From assembly GCA_903909465.1 (NCBI GenBank), contig CAIVVQ010000176.1, positions 1 to 33,788 on the forward strand: 33,788 nt of DNA, given 5' to 3'. The notes below the pieces were generated by a model that saw only the letters and a list, made by a program, of their open reading frames with translations, made no database searches and was not told the DNA's origin. The DNA comes from an uncultured Opitutia bacterium (GTDB lineage: Bacteria; Verrucomicrobiota; Verrucomicrobiia; Opitutales; UBA953). A program made the position numbers and the translations under genes. Below are positions 25,345 through 33,788 of the stretch, one piece after another (the stretch's first letter is position 1; each line of letters starts with the position of its first letter).

Positions 25345-25389
25345 AATAAAGAGGTGGTTAACCTTGGTAGCCCTCGAGCACGGTTTCAA

Positions 25390-25434
25390 CGGGGAAATCG
25401 CCCCGATTTGAGGGTTTGTTGAGTCCGGTCGGGG
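25390..25434 (-). other. sucA-sucB gap with two mutually exclusive hairpins
   Basis: Within the 136-base gap, CCCCG(A) at 25401-25406 can pair either with CGGGG at 25390-25394 (loop of six) or with TCGGGG at 25429-25434 (loop of 22). A third imperfect hairpin (AGTAGTAAAC with GTTTA...CTACT) covers 25436-25472. None is followed by a U-run, so this is not a classic terminator. It could tune sucB relative to sucA by processing or translation, or be chance. Confidence 0.25.
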
Positions 25435-25480
25435 TAGTAGTAAACCCTTTGCCGTGTTTAAAAGTAACTACTGACAGGGA

Positions 25481-28210
25481 TTAGGCCGTAAATGCTTGGC
25501 GAATGACGTCGGCTTGCTCGAGCTTATGAACGGAAAGGGCTCCAACGGCGGGCGAGGCGGCACTGTCGCGGCCAGCATAGGTTGGCTTAATGCCAAGGGC
25601 GGATTCGATCAGGGGAGCAATGAATGACCATCCTCCCATATTTTGTGCCTCGTCTTGCACCCAGACTACTTTTTGAGGTGAACCATATTGTTGGTGAATC
25701 TTTTTCAGTGCGGTGGCGTCAAAAGGATAGAACTGTTCGACGCGCACAATGGTAGTCGACGTATCTTTTCGTTGAGTGCGTTCGGTATCTAATTCGTAGA
25801 AGACTTTGCCAGAGCAAAGAATTAGTCGCTCGGTTTTAGCTGCCGGCTTGTTATCCACTAAGATTGCTTCAAAGCGTCCGTCAGTAAAATCTTTGAGTTC
25901 GCTGACGCAGGCCTTGAGTCGAAGGAGACTCTTAGGTGTCATCACTACGAGTGGTTTACGGTGCTCGGCTTTAACTTGTCGACGGAGCGCGTGGAAGAGT
26001 TGGGCCGGCGTCGAAGGTTGGATGACTTGCAAATTATTTTCGGCACTGAGTTGCAAGAAGCGTTCGATGCGAGCGGAAGAGTGTTCGGGGCCTTGCCCTT
26101 CGTAACCGTGAGGCAGGAGCATCACGAGTCCATTGACCTGTCCCCACTTGGATTCAGCAGAAGCGATGAACTGATCGATGACAATCTGGGCGCCATTCGA
26201 GAAGTCGCCAAACTGCGCTTCCCAGATTACAAGTGAATCAGGTGCTTCGAGCGCGTAGCCGTAATCAAAGCCAAGGACGGCGTATTCTGATAGTATGGAA
26301 TTAACGATTTCAATGCTCTCACCGCCAGCAACGGCATTCAGCGGCGTGTATTCCGCATCGTTCGAAGGATCGTGTAAGACTGCGTGTCGGTGTGAAAATG
26401 TGCCGCGTTCGCAGTCCTGGCCGGAGAGTCGAATCGGGTAACCTTCGGCCAAGAGTGAGGCGAACGCGAGTGATTCGCCTAAGCTCCAGTCAATGTTACT
26501 TCCGGAATTAAAGGCTTCGGCTTTAGCATCGAGTAAGCGTTTAATTTTTGGGTTAGGTGCGAAGTCAGGCGGCATTTGCCAAAGTGCCGGTGCCACCTTT
26601 TCAAGTAGTTCAGCGGTTGCACGTGTATCGGGTTGACCGTCGTACGGGGACTGAAAGGGGCGAAGGGTATTGATGGTGGGCTTCGGGGTTTCTTCACCCT
26701 TTTCATTCAAGGATGCCTTGGCGCGTTCTTGAGCGGCGTTTAATAAAATATCGAATTCTGTCCGCAGCGCTTGGAGTTCGCCACCAGGCGCCGAGCCAGA
26801 TTCAGTAAGGCGTGACGCGTACAGTTCGGCCACACTGGGGTGGGCGGTAATATTCTTATAAAGAATCGGCTGCGTGAACGCCGGCTCGTCCGTTTCGTTA
26901 TGTCCGTAGCGACGGTAGCAGACGATATCGACGACGATGTCGGTGGCGAATTTCTGGCGGTACTCCAGGGCAATCTCGGTTGCGAGTACCACCGCATCAG
27001 GATCGTCGCCATTGACGTGTAAAATCGGGGCTTCGACGAACTTGGCGATTTCAGTACAGTGGTAACCCGTACGTCCTTCATCAGGGTTAGTGGTGAAGCC
27101 CACTTGGTTGTTGGTGACGAGGTGAACCGTGCCGCCGACTTCATAACCTTTAACTCCAGATAAATTAAATGTCTCCATGACGACACCTTGTCCGGAGAAT
27201 GCCGCATCACCGTGAATCAAGATCGGCAGAACATTGGCTCGCTGCGCCTGATTTTGTAAGTCAGCACGCGCGCGCGCACGGCCGAGGATAATCGGATTAA
27301 CTGCTTCAAGGTGGCTAGGATTATAAGCGAGTGTGAGGGCAATATTTTTCCCTGCGACCGTTCGACTGCCCTCATGGCCAAGGTGGTATTTCACATCGCC
27401 GTCACCGGTGGAGGTATCGGGGATATAGTTTTCGGAGAACGCACGGAAAAGTTGATCAGGCTTTTTGCCGATGGTATTGACGAGGACATTGAGTCGACCG
27501 CGGTGCGCCATGCCGATGATGATATCGGAAATATTAAGACCAGGGGCATGTTGAATGATGCGCTCTAGGGCCACTAAAAGGGTTTCGCCGCCTTCAACCG
27601 AGAAGCGTTTAGCCCCAACAAACGTGCGGTGAAGGAAGCGTTCAAACTGTTCCGCTTGGACGATAGTGCGCAGGAAACTGCGACGTGCGTCGGCATCATA
27701 GTTGGCACGCAGTCCGCAGCCTTCGACGCGCTCTTGGACCCAGCGACGGCGGGCACCGTCTTGAATATGGGTGAACTCAACGCCGATGGTACCACCGTAA
27801 ATAACTTTTAATTTAGCGAGGATTTCAGAGAGGGGCATCATCACGCCGCCGAGGAAATCGCCCGTATGGAAAATTTGATTAGGTGGAATAGCGTCGAGCC
27901 CGAGTGCTTTATCCGAAAGCTCGTGATGAGGAATCGGGTCGTGCAACGGATTGATGCGAGCCTGAGTATGAGCGAGTGTGCGGTAAGCGTGGATCGCAGC
28001 GAGTACCTTAGACTGCGCCGCCGCGTCGACTCCGCCCGCAGTGACACCCGTTACTTTGCTGGGCTTAGGGGGCAGGGAGAGGCCAAGCTCAAAACCCTCA
28101 AAGAAATTACGCCAATCTTGGTCGACAGACTGTGGGTCCTGTTTCCATTTTTCATGGTACTGGGCAACGAGGTCGGCATTCCAGCGTGTTCCTACACTTA
28201 AGTGTTTCAT
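25481..28210 (-). CDS. sucA: 2-oxoglutarate dehydrogenase E1 component
   Basis: 909 residues, near the usual E1o length. The N-terminal E2-binding segment reads YHEKWKQDPQSVDQDWRNFF. The thiamine-diphosphate domain has GMAHRGRLNVL, then IHGDAAFSGQGVV and the block YRRYGHNETDEPAFTQP. The transketolase-like C-terminal half has DCERGTFSHRHAVL and LPHGYEGQGPEHSSARIERFL. It decarboxylates 2-oxoglutarate and succinylates the lipoyl group on SucB. It is the first gene of sucA-sucB-lpd and lies divergent from the SNF2 gene across 116 bases. No Shine-Dalgarno is visible before the ATG. Confidence 0.97.
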   Translation of the reverse strand: MKHLSVGTRWNADLVAQYHEKWKQDPQSVDQDWRNFFEGFELGLSLPPKPSKVTGVTAGGVDAAAQSKVLAAIHAYRTLAHTQARINPLHDPIPHHELSDKALGLDAIPPNQIFHTGDFLGGVMMPLSEILAKLKVIYGGTIGVEFTHIQDGARRRWVQERVEGCGLRANYDADARRSFLRTIVQAEQFERFLHRTFVGAKRFSVEGGETLLVALERIIQHAPGLNISDIIIGMAHRGRLNVLVNTIGKKPDQLFRAFSENYIPDTSTGDGDVKYHLGHEGSRTVAGKNIALTLAYNPSHLEAVNPIILGRARARADLQNQAQRANVLPILIHGDAAFSGQGVVMETFNLSGVKGYEVGGTVHLVTNNQVGFTTNPDEGRTGYHCTEIAKFVEAPILHVNGDDPDAVVLATEIALEYRQKFATDIVVDIVCYRRYGHNETDEPAFTQPILYKNITAHPSVAELYASRLTESGSAPGGELQALRTEFDILLNAAQERAKASLNEKGEETPKPTINTLRPFQSPYDGQPDTRATAELLEKVAPALWQMPPDFAPNPKIKRLLDAKAEAFNSGSNIDWSLGESLAFASLLAEGYPIRLSGQDCERGTFSHRHAVLHDPSNDAEYTPLNAVAGGESIEIVNSILSEYAVLGFDYGYALEAPDSLVIWEAQFGDFSNGAQIVIDQFIASAESKWGQVNGLVMLLPHGYEGQGPEHSSARIERFLQLSAENNLQVIQPSTPAQLFHALRRQVKAEHRKPLVVMTPKSLLRLKACVSELKDFTDGRFEAILVDNKPAAKTERLILCSGKVFYELDTERTQRKDTSTTIVRVEQFYPFDATALKKIHQQYGSPQKVVWVQDEAQNMGGWSFIAPLIESALGIKPTYAGRDSAASPAVGALSVHKLEQADVIRQAFTA

Positions 28211-28326
28211 TTACGTGACGGTAAAAAGTTTGATTAAGAAATAACATCCAAGGGTGATTAAACAAGTCCAGACCCTCCTGAAATTAGCCGACTTGGGTAT
28301 TGTATCAGTCAACAGGACCAACTTTA

Positions 28327-30858
28327 ATGCGGCTTCGCCTAATGTCTAACCCCAGACCGGCTAATCGTTCATACTCCACGGAAGCTCTCGAGCATTGGTT
28401 CGAAGCACTGCCGGAGGAGTGGGAACGCATGTTTAAAGCCAAAGACCTAACCGCGGGTCGCAAACTCTACACCGAAGGCTTGGTTCGCTCGATTGAATTG
28501 AAGCCATCGACGGCCGAGGTCCAAATTAAGTCGGAAATGTTAAGCGTGCGCGCGGTGATCGAGTTGCGTACGGGGAAGTTGGAATGGCGGAGTTCTTTGC
28601 CGGACTCGGAAAATGGCGCGCCATATGCTATTGCCGCCATGTATGAGGTGGAAGAATTACTGGCCGATGAAATTAAGGCCATTGATGACTCGGTGGTTCC
28701 AGTGGATGTGGTGGTACCGGTGGCACCCGAGCCACGTGAAACCAATCACAAGAACACTTTAAAACTTCAGGTAACCTTTGCCCTTACATCGGAAGGCTTA
28801 ACCACTTCCGCCGCATGGGTAGGCCGCGGTGGCCATGCCCATAATTGCTTCGGACCAGGATCCATTCCTGGCGATGAGCTATCGGACGAACAACGTCAGA
28901 CCCTTTTTCGATTTAGCAACGTCGCCCACCGCGCCGGTTTCACCTACAGTAAGACCTCGGGCATGTGGGCGCTTGATAACATCGGACGCATCGAACGATT
29001 CGTTCGCGAAGAATTAAACGAATGGAGAAAGCGTTTTAAGTTACAGGGTGAAGATGCGCTAACAATTTTCCGCAACGAACAACTCCAGGTAGCGGTTGAT
29101 GCCGATGCGGAAGCAGGGCAGGATGGGAAATCGTTCCGCCTCAACTGGCGCCTCAAAGCAGGTACGCACCAACTATTACCTGACGAGCAAAAACTTTTAC
29201 TGAAGGCCGGAGGTCGACCGGTGATATTACCCGGCAAGGGTGTAGTGGCATACAACGCTTCGGTTGCAGACTTTTCTGAAGACTGGAAGGTGAAGGACGG
29301 AGAGGTTCCACGTTATTTACTCTTATCGCTTTTCGATCACGTCGCCGTGGGCAGTTTGAGGTTAAACAATGACTTAAAAGAGTGGAAGGATCGCCTCCTG
29401 CAAGAACCCGCCGCTCCTGAGGGCCTGCCAGCTCACCTGCGCCCATATCAAGCCAAAGGCGTCGCCTGGCTCAGTCGATTATGCGACCTCGGATCACACC
29501 CCTTATTGGCCGATGAAATGGGCCTGGGTAAGACTGTACAGGTTTTAGCTCTTCTCGCTTCACGTCCTGCAGGTGAGCGTTCGCTCATTGTCTGCCCGGC
29601 GAGTGTCATTCCCGTTTGGTTGGGGGAAATTCGAAAATTCCATCCCGAGCTTCAGGCATCGGTGTTAACGACTGACGATGATTTCAATAAATCACCGCAG
29701 GCCAAATTATGGATTTCGAGTTACACGCAGCTGCGCCGACATTCCGATCAATTGGTAAATATTAAATTTGGGTATGTCGTATTAGACGAAGCACAGGCGA
29801 TTAAAAATCCGGAGGCGAAGACAACTCAGACTTGTTTATCGGTTCAGGCCGATCACCGCATTGCGATCACTGGAACGCCACTGGAGAATCGACCGACGGA
29901 CCTTTGGACTATTTTCCGATTCCTCATGCCCGGTCTCTTGGGCAAGCGTGCGCAATTTGAACGCGTGATGCAGCGCGATGCGGCAGTGGCCCTCGCTAAA
30001 GTTCGTCGGCAGGTTTCACCGTTTATTCTTCGACGCCTAAAACGTCACGTGGCATCGGATATTCCACCCAAGATGGAAGTCGTCTTGCCTTGTCCTCTGA
30101 CTCTCGAGCAGCGCGCCCTGTATCAACATTTGACGCAGGGTAGTGGTCTATCGGGTGAATTGGCAGGCTTGCTCTCGAAGGACGCCACCTCGGTCTTGAC
30201 GCTCTTAATGCGACTGCGACAAGTCTGCTGTGACCCCGGATTGCTACCGGATAATTCGGACTGCCCAAGTTTACACTCAGGTAAGGTGACCTTATTGATT
30301 TCAAAACTTTCGGAAATTTCAGCGAACGGTTCGAAGGCAGTCGTTTTCTCACAATTTGTTTCCTTACTCGAACGGGTAAAGTCGGCCCTCGCACGCGACT
30401 TGCCGCATTTACCTATTTTTGAATTAACCGGCGAAACCAAAGATCGCTCTAAGCCAGTGGAGGAATTTAAGAACACTAACGGACCAGCATTATTCCTGGC
30501 CTCACTCAAGGCAGGCGGCACGGGCATAACTTTAAATACGGCAGAATATGTATTCTTAATGGACCCCTGGTGGAACCCCGCCGTGGAAGCTCAAGCCGTG
30601 GATCGCGTGCACCGTATCGGACAAAAGAATCCGGTTTTGATTTATCGCATGATTGCGCCCGGCACGGTGGAGGAGCGCATTGAAGAACTAAAGCAAGAGA
30701 AGCGCGAATTATTCTCGGCTGTGGTCGGCGATATTCCGGATATGACGGATTGGACGCGACACTTCACATCGCTCGATGCCCTGATACGCTTGAGTGATTC
30801 GCCCGCTGCCGCGGCCTCTGCCGAGCCCGTGCGAGAGAATGGCGATAACGACCACTGA
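28327..30858 (+). CDS. SNF2-family ATPase (bacterial Snf2/HepA type) with SWIM-like N-terminus
   Basis: The ORF track starts at a TTG (28300); I prefer the ATG at 28327, which has AGGA nine bases upstream, one of the few good ribosome sites here (Met15 of the track, 28342, is also possible). 843 residues. Helicase motifs in order: I DEMGLGKT (about 396), Ia LIVCPASVI, II LDEAQAIKN (about 487), III ITGTPLENRP, V ASLKAGGTGITLNTA, VI DRVHRIGQ. The N-terminal about 100 residues follow a SWIM-domain pattern, but the zinc-binding Cys/His are replaced. Bacterial relatives translocate on DNA to remodel or displace bound proteins; the target is unknown. The 3' end is one base from convergent rimO. Confidence 0.92.
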   Translation: MRLRLMSNPRPANRSYSTEALEHWFEALPEEWERMFKAKDLTAGRKLYTEGLVRSIELKPSTAEVQIKSEMLSVRAVIELRTGKLEWRSSLPDSENGAPYAIAAMYEVEELLADEIKAIDDSVVPVDVVVPVAPEPRETNHKNTLKLQVTFALTSEGLTTSAAWVGRGGHAHNCFGPGSIPGDELSDEQRQTLFRFSNVAHRAGFTYSKTSGMWALDNIGRIERFVREELNEWRKRFKLQGEDALTIFRNEQLQVAVDADAEAGQDGKSFRLNWRLKAGTHQLLPDEQKLLLKAGGRPVILPGKGVVAYNASVADFSEDWKVKDGEVPRYLLLSLFDHVAVGSLRLNNDLKEWKDRLLQEPAAPEGLPAHLRPYQAKGVAWLSRLCDLGSHPLLADEMGLGKTVQVLALLASRPAGERSLIVCPASVIPVWLGEIRKFHPELQASVLTTDDDFNKSPQAKLWISSYTQLRRHSDQLVNIKFGYVVLDEAQAIKNPEAKTTQTCLSVQADHRIAITGTPLENRPTDLWTIFRFLMPGLLGKRAQFERVMQRDAAVALAKVRRQVSPFILRRLKRHVASDIPPKMEVVLPCPLTLEQRALYQHLTQGSGLSGELAGLLSKDATSVLTLLMRLRQVCCDPGLLPDNSDCPSLHSGKVTLLISKLSEISANGSKAVVFSQFVSLLERVKSALARDLPHLPIFELTGETKDRSKPVEEFKNTNGPALFLASLKAGGTGITLNTAEYVFLMDPWWNPAVEAQAVDRVHRIGQKNPVLIYRMIAPGTVEERIEELKQEKRELFSAVVGDIPDMTDWTRHFTSLDALIRLSDSPAAAASAEPVRENGDNDH

Positions 30859-30859
30859 G

Positions 30860-32239
30860 TTACTTAGCGATCAAGTCGTACTCTTCGGCGCCCGTCACCG
30901 TGACTTCAGCGAATTCGCCCACGGAAAGTTTCTTGGGTACCTTGACGATACCGTCGATGTCCATCGCGTCACCTTGGCTACGGCCGACGCCTGGGCTCTC
31001 GATGAGCACGCGAATCTTGCGCCCGATAAAACGTTCTCCGCGCTCTTTAGAGAGTCGTTGCAGGAGTAACATCGCGCGCTCATAGCGCTCGAGTTTAACT
31101 TCATCGGAGAGGTGACCCTCCATCTTCGCAGCCTTAGTGCCTTCTTCTTTAGAATATTTAAAGATGCCAACGCGATCAAAGCGGGTGGCCTCGAGGAATT
31201 GCAGGAGTTCGGTAAAGTCGGCTTCGGTTTCGCCAGGGAAGCCGACGATGAAAGTTGTGCGAATAGCCATATCAGGCGCACCCATGCGCATACGTTGTAT
31301 GAGGTCACGAATGTAATCACCGCTGGTTTCACGCTGCATCGTGGTCAGCATCTTATCAGAAATGTGCTGCAGTGGGATATCGACGTAACGGGCGACGTGA
31401 CGGGACTTCGCAATCGTCTCAATTAACTCATCGCTCCAATGCGCCGGGTGGGTGTAGAGGAGGCGAATCCAAAAATCACCTTCGATGGTATCGAGCTCAC
31501 GAAGCAGGGAAGCAAGGGATTCACCTTTGGATGAATCGACTTTGCTGCGTGGGTTGGGTCGCTCTTCCGTCCAGCGATCCATGCCAAAGTAAGTCGTATC
31601 TTGCGAAATCAAGTTAAGCTCTTTGACGCCTTCTTTTACCAATTGATGGGCTTCCTTGACGACCGATTCAATCGTGCGGCTGCGGTGACGGCCGCGAATG
31701 CGCGGAATGATGCAGAACGTACAAGGGTGATTACAGCCTTCGGCGATTTTAATATAAGCGGAATGCTTCGGGGTGAGGCGGAAGCGAGGCGTGTCGAAAT
31801 CCGGAATAAAGGTCGTGATTTTGGAAACGAACTCAGTGCGACCTGCGGCACCACCCATGACCTTTTCGATAACCGGAACAATGTTAGTGACTTGATCGAG
31901 TCCGATAAAGGCATCGACGTGCGGAAGCTCAACGCGTCCCTTGGCACCTTCAACAACGGGGAGCGCACCTTGGTAACGTTGGGCCATACAGCCCGCGACA
32001 ATCAGCTTCTGGTCTTTGCGTCGGGCGGTGGCTTTGCCATCGCTCATCTCATAGATCGCTTCGAGGGCTTCGTGCTTGGAGGCGTCGATAAAGGAGCAGG
32101 TATTGACGATGATGACGTCGGCTTCCGCGGGATTACCGGTCATGGACATGCCAGCCTTGGCCAAGTGGCCAATCATGATTTCAGAATCGATGAGGTTCTT
32201 GGCACAACCAAGCGAGATTAGGCCTACTTTTACGGACAT
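30860..32239 (-). CDS. rimO: Ribosomal protein S12 methylthiotransferase
   Basis: 459 residues. The N-terminal methylthiotransferase domain has the three cluster ligands Cys12 (SLGCAKN), Cys48 (VNTCSF) and Cys84 (AGCMAQ). The radical-SAM cluster is Cys169/173/176 in GCNHPCTFC. A C-terminal TRAM domain ends the protein. The SLGCAKNLIDSE start and ISQDTTYFGMD block are typical of RimO rather than MiaB. It adds a methylthio group to a conserved Asp of ribosomal protein S12. It lies 54 bases after rsmA, so two ribosome-modifying enzymes are encoded together. Confidence 0.96.
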   Translation of the reverse strand: MSVKVGLISLGCAKNLIDSEIMIGHLAKAGMSMTGNPAEADVIIVNTCSFIDASKHEALEAIYEMSDGKATARRKDQKLIVAGCMAQRYQGALPVVEGAKGRVELPHVDAFIGLDQVTNIVPVIEKVMGGAAGRTEFVSKITTFIPDFDTPRFRLTPKHSAYIKIAEGCNHPCTFCIIPRIRGRHRSRTIESVVKEAHQLVKEGVKELNLISQDTTYFGMDRWTEERPNPRSKVDSSKGESLASLLRELDTIEGDFWIRLLYTHPAHWSDELIETIAKSRHVARYVDIPLQHISDKMLTTMQRETSGDYIRDLIQRMRMGAPDMAIRTTFIVGFPGETEADFTELLQFLEATRFDRVGIFKYSKEEGTKAAKMEGHLSDEVKLERYERAMLLLQRLSKERGERFIGRKIRVLIESPGVGRSQGDAMDIDGIVKVPKKLSVGEFAEVTVTGAEEYDLIAK

Positions 32240-32293
32240 GGCTTCACAAAGAGCAGACTTTACGCGGAATGCAACCTTGCAGGCGGCTTTCGC

Positions 32294-33127
32294 TTAGAGC
32301 GTTAACCACGCTTTGGCTGGAATCGCTTCGGGACGGGCCAGCGGAGTGAGCCCGTAATTGCTGAGGCTCGCAAGCCAAGCGGTCACGTCGGAGGCGCCAG
32401 GGAAAAGTTTCTTGGCGGATGAGCCGACTTGTTTGCGGCGTTGCGTGAAGAGGGCGCGTGCGACTTCGCGAGCGCGTGGACTGAAGCGTTGGGCGTCGGA
32501 GCGCCGTTTCAAAACAAGCAAACAGGAATCCACTTTGGGCGGCGGACTAAAAGACTGACTAGGTACGGGGTGGATACGGATTTTTTCGAAAGCTAAATCC
32601 ACCTGGGCGGTGACAGCGGACCAGTGTTTCGTGCCCACATCGGCAGTCAGGCGCTCGGCGGCTTCGCGCTGCAACATTAAGACCATCATCGCTGGATGAG
32701 GTCCGGCGCAAATCGCATCCATCCACGGCGTGGAAATGGCGTAAGGTAAATTCGCGATGACCTTGAATGAACCCTCGGCCGGATTTTTTAAATCCGCCAG
32801 TGGCAGATCAACCGCGTCACCTTCAATCAGGAAAAAGTTTTGAGGCCAGCGAGGTAAAAGCGATTCGCGTAGGTGATGCACCATGGTGCGGTCGGCTTCG
32901 ACGGCGTGGAGGTGTACGCCGGCACCGAGCAGGGTGCGACTCAAAGTTCCTAATCCGGGTCCGATTTCCAGAATCGTATCACCCGCTTTTACTTCACCGA
33001 GCTCAAGGGATTTGCGGACAATGTTACCGTCGATCAAGAAATTCTGTCCGAGCCACTTTCTCGGCATATGCGATAGTCGCGCGAGGAGATCGCGCGTTTC
33101 CGACTGAGAAAGCGGGCCGTCGTTCAT
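32294..33127 (-). CDS. rsmA: 16S rRNA dimethyladenosine transferase
   Basis: 277 residues. It opens with the KsgA-typical KWLGQNFLIDGNIVRK, then the SAM-binding loop LEIGPGLGTLSRTLL, VEADRTM with the SAM-ribose acid, EGDAVDL and the catalytic NLPYAISTPW. The C-terminal RNA-contact domain has FSPPPKVDSCLLVLKRR. It dimethylates two adjacent adenines near the 3' end of 16S rRNA late in 30S assembly. The ATG overlaps the trpC stop as ATGA, so translation is likely coupled. KsgA is the older name. Confidence 0.96.
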   Translation of the reverse strand: MNDGPLSQSETRDLLARLSHMPRKWLGQNFLIDGNIVRKSLELGEVKAGDTILEIGPGLGTLSRTLLGAGVHLHAVEADRTMVHHLRESLLPRWPQNFFLIEGDAVDLPLADLKNPAEGSFKVIANLPYAISTPWMDAICAGPHPAMMVLMLQREAAERLTADVGTKHWSAVTAQVDLAFEKIRIHPVPSQSFSPPPKVDSCLLVLKRRSDAQRFSPRAREVARALFTQRRKQVGSSAKKLFPGASDVTAWLASLSNYGLTPLARPEAIPAKAWLTL

Positions 33128-33788
33128 TTGCCGCGGAAGGAATCGAGCAAGGCACGTGGGTTGGCGGCTCGCATGAGGGATTCGCCGACCAGTAAGGCGT
33201 GGGCACCGGCGGCTCGCATCCGCGCCGCGTCTTCGGCCGTTTTAATGCCGCTCTCTGCCACTTTTAAAATGTGCTTAGGCATTTGCGGGATAACCCGCTC
33301 GGCGAAGGATAAATCAATTTGAAAAGTAGAGAGGTTACGATTGTTCACGCCAATCATGTCAGGATTATGTGCGAGTGCGCGTTCGAGTTCAGCTTCATCG
33401 TGCACTTCGAAGAGTGCATCCAGTCCAGCTACTTTGGCAGCGTGATGAATTGGGCGAATTTCATCGTCCGACAGTCCTCGCACAATAATTAGGATACAGC
33501 GTGCGCCCACTTGTGCGGCTTCAAGCACTTGGTAGGGGTGTACCATGAAATCCTTGCGGATGCACGGGAGGGGCTTGGGACGAAGGGATTGATCTTTGAC
33601 CACGTCGATGAGGTCTTGAAGTTGCCCTTTGAAATATTGGCTCTCAGTGAGAACGGAGAGGCAATCAGCACCCGCATCGGCATAGAGTCGTGCTTGGTCA
33701 ACTGCGTTTACATCATCCTTGATGGTACCCACGCTCGGGGAGGCACGTTTAACTTCAGCAATAACGGTCAGTCGGCCGGGGGTGTTCA
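33124..33788 (-). CDS. trpC: Indole-3-glycerol-phosphate synthase (N-terminus cut by window edge)
   Basis: The ORF track begins at an internal GTG (33732), but the frame is open to the window end and reads TVIAEVKRASPSVGTIK just before it, which contains the catalytic Lys and the SPS segment of the family. About 40 residues are missing at the start. Other marks are CIRKDFMVHPYQVLEA (second catalytic Lys), IGVNNRNLSTF and AESGIKTAEDA, with the phosphate-binding ALLVGESLMRA at the end. It closes the indole ring in tryptophan synthesis. It is a separate TrpC, not fused to TrpF, at least at its C-terminus. Confidence 0.95.
   Translation of the reverse strand, partial: NTPGRLTVIAEVKRASPSVGTIKDDVNAVDQARLYADAGADCLSVLTESQYFKGQLQDLIDVVKDQSLRPKPLPCIRKDFMVHPYQVLEAAQVGARCILIIVRGLSDDEIRPIHHAAKVAGLDALFEVHDEAELERALAHNPDMIGVNNRNLSTFQIDLSFAERVIPQMPKHILKVAESGIKTAEDAARMRAAGAHALLVGESLMRAANPRALLDSFRGK

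Noticed and set aside
25345-25389. TTG-initiated extension of SucB
   Set aside because: Fifteen extra residues before the lipoyl domain with no homology; the ATG at 25344 starts exactly where the family does.
31601-32221. 206-residue plus-strand ORF opposite rimO
   Set aside because: Antisense shadow of rimO with no recognisable motif and no start signal.

Overview
This looks like a compact chromosomal segment from a Gram-negative bacterium, most likely Verrucomicrobiota and plausibly the Opitutales/Opitutia side. That placement is inferred from gene content (DUF5069- and DUF6428-type proteins, an LpxR/Mla outer-membrane gene set, the sugar-nucleotide genes) and from the protein sequences; no marker gene was aligned. 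Genes are almost back to back, many with 4-base ATGA/GTGA overlaps. Recognisable Shine-Dalgarno sites are scarce, and there is no gene-free stretch over 300 bases. I see no insertion sequence, phage, CRISPR array, tRNA or rRNA. The one RNA gene is the small SRP RNA (ffs).

Layout. 1-4622 (minus): a DsbD-type thiol reductase cut by the window edge (missed by the ORF track because it runs off the end), a DUF6428-like Cys-tailed protein, an ATP-grasp-like protein of unknown function, and prfB (release factor 2) without the usual programmed frameshift. 4746-7346 (plus): a double-length M16 zinc peptidase. 7343-14198 (minus): an eight-gene run coding for an Mla/MCE-type lipid transporter (permease with STAS-like N-terminus, ATPase, MlaD-like protein, PqiC-like lipoprotein), a DUF5069 protein, a SpoU-fold protein with altered motifs, an unknown 266-residue protein and an AmpG-like MFS permease. 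14290-17889 (plus, divergent from the Mla run): LpxR-type lipid A deacylase, Ppx/GppA phosphatase, Sco-type copper chaperone and a secreted protein with two His-rich motifs. 17879-22453 (minus): valS followed by a sugar-1-phosphate nucleotidyltransferase and a UDP-glucose-4-epimerase-like SDR. About 22523-22618 (plus): ffs. 22649-28210 (minus): lpd, sucB and sucA, encoding all three parts of the 2-oxoglutarate dehydrogenase complex. 28327-30858 (plus): SNF2-family ATPase. 30860 to the end (minus): rimO, rsmA and a 5'-truncated trpC.

How it fits together. Much of the window is housekeeping: TCA cycle, translation termination, aminoacylation, ribosome modification and tryptophan synthesis. The centre is an envelope block in which lipid transport, lipid A trimming and possibly cell-wall fragment import sit on two divergent operons, with a periplasmic copper pair (Sco plus His-rich protein) at the end of one. 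Nothing here is clearly a new defence or biosynthetic system. The points most worth a second look are the permuted DsbD, the His-rich Sco partner, the SNF2 protein with a SWIM-like domain lacking zinc ligands, the altered SpoU protein, and -10-like boxes placed directly against start codons (possible leaderless mRNAs). Several ORF-track starts are TTG or GTG; I moved some to in-frame ATG codons and say so in each entry.
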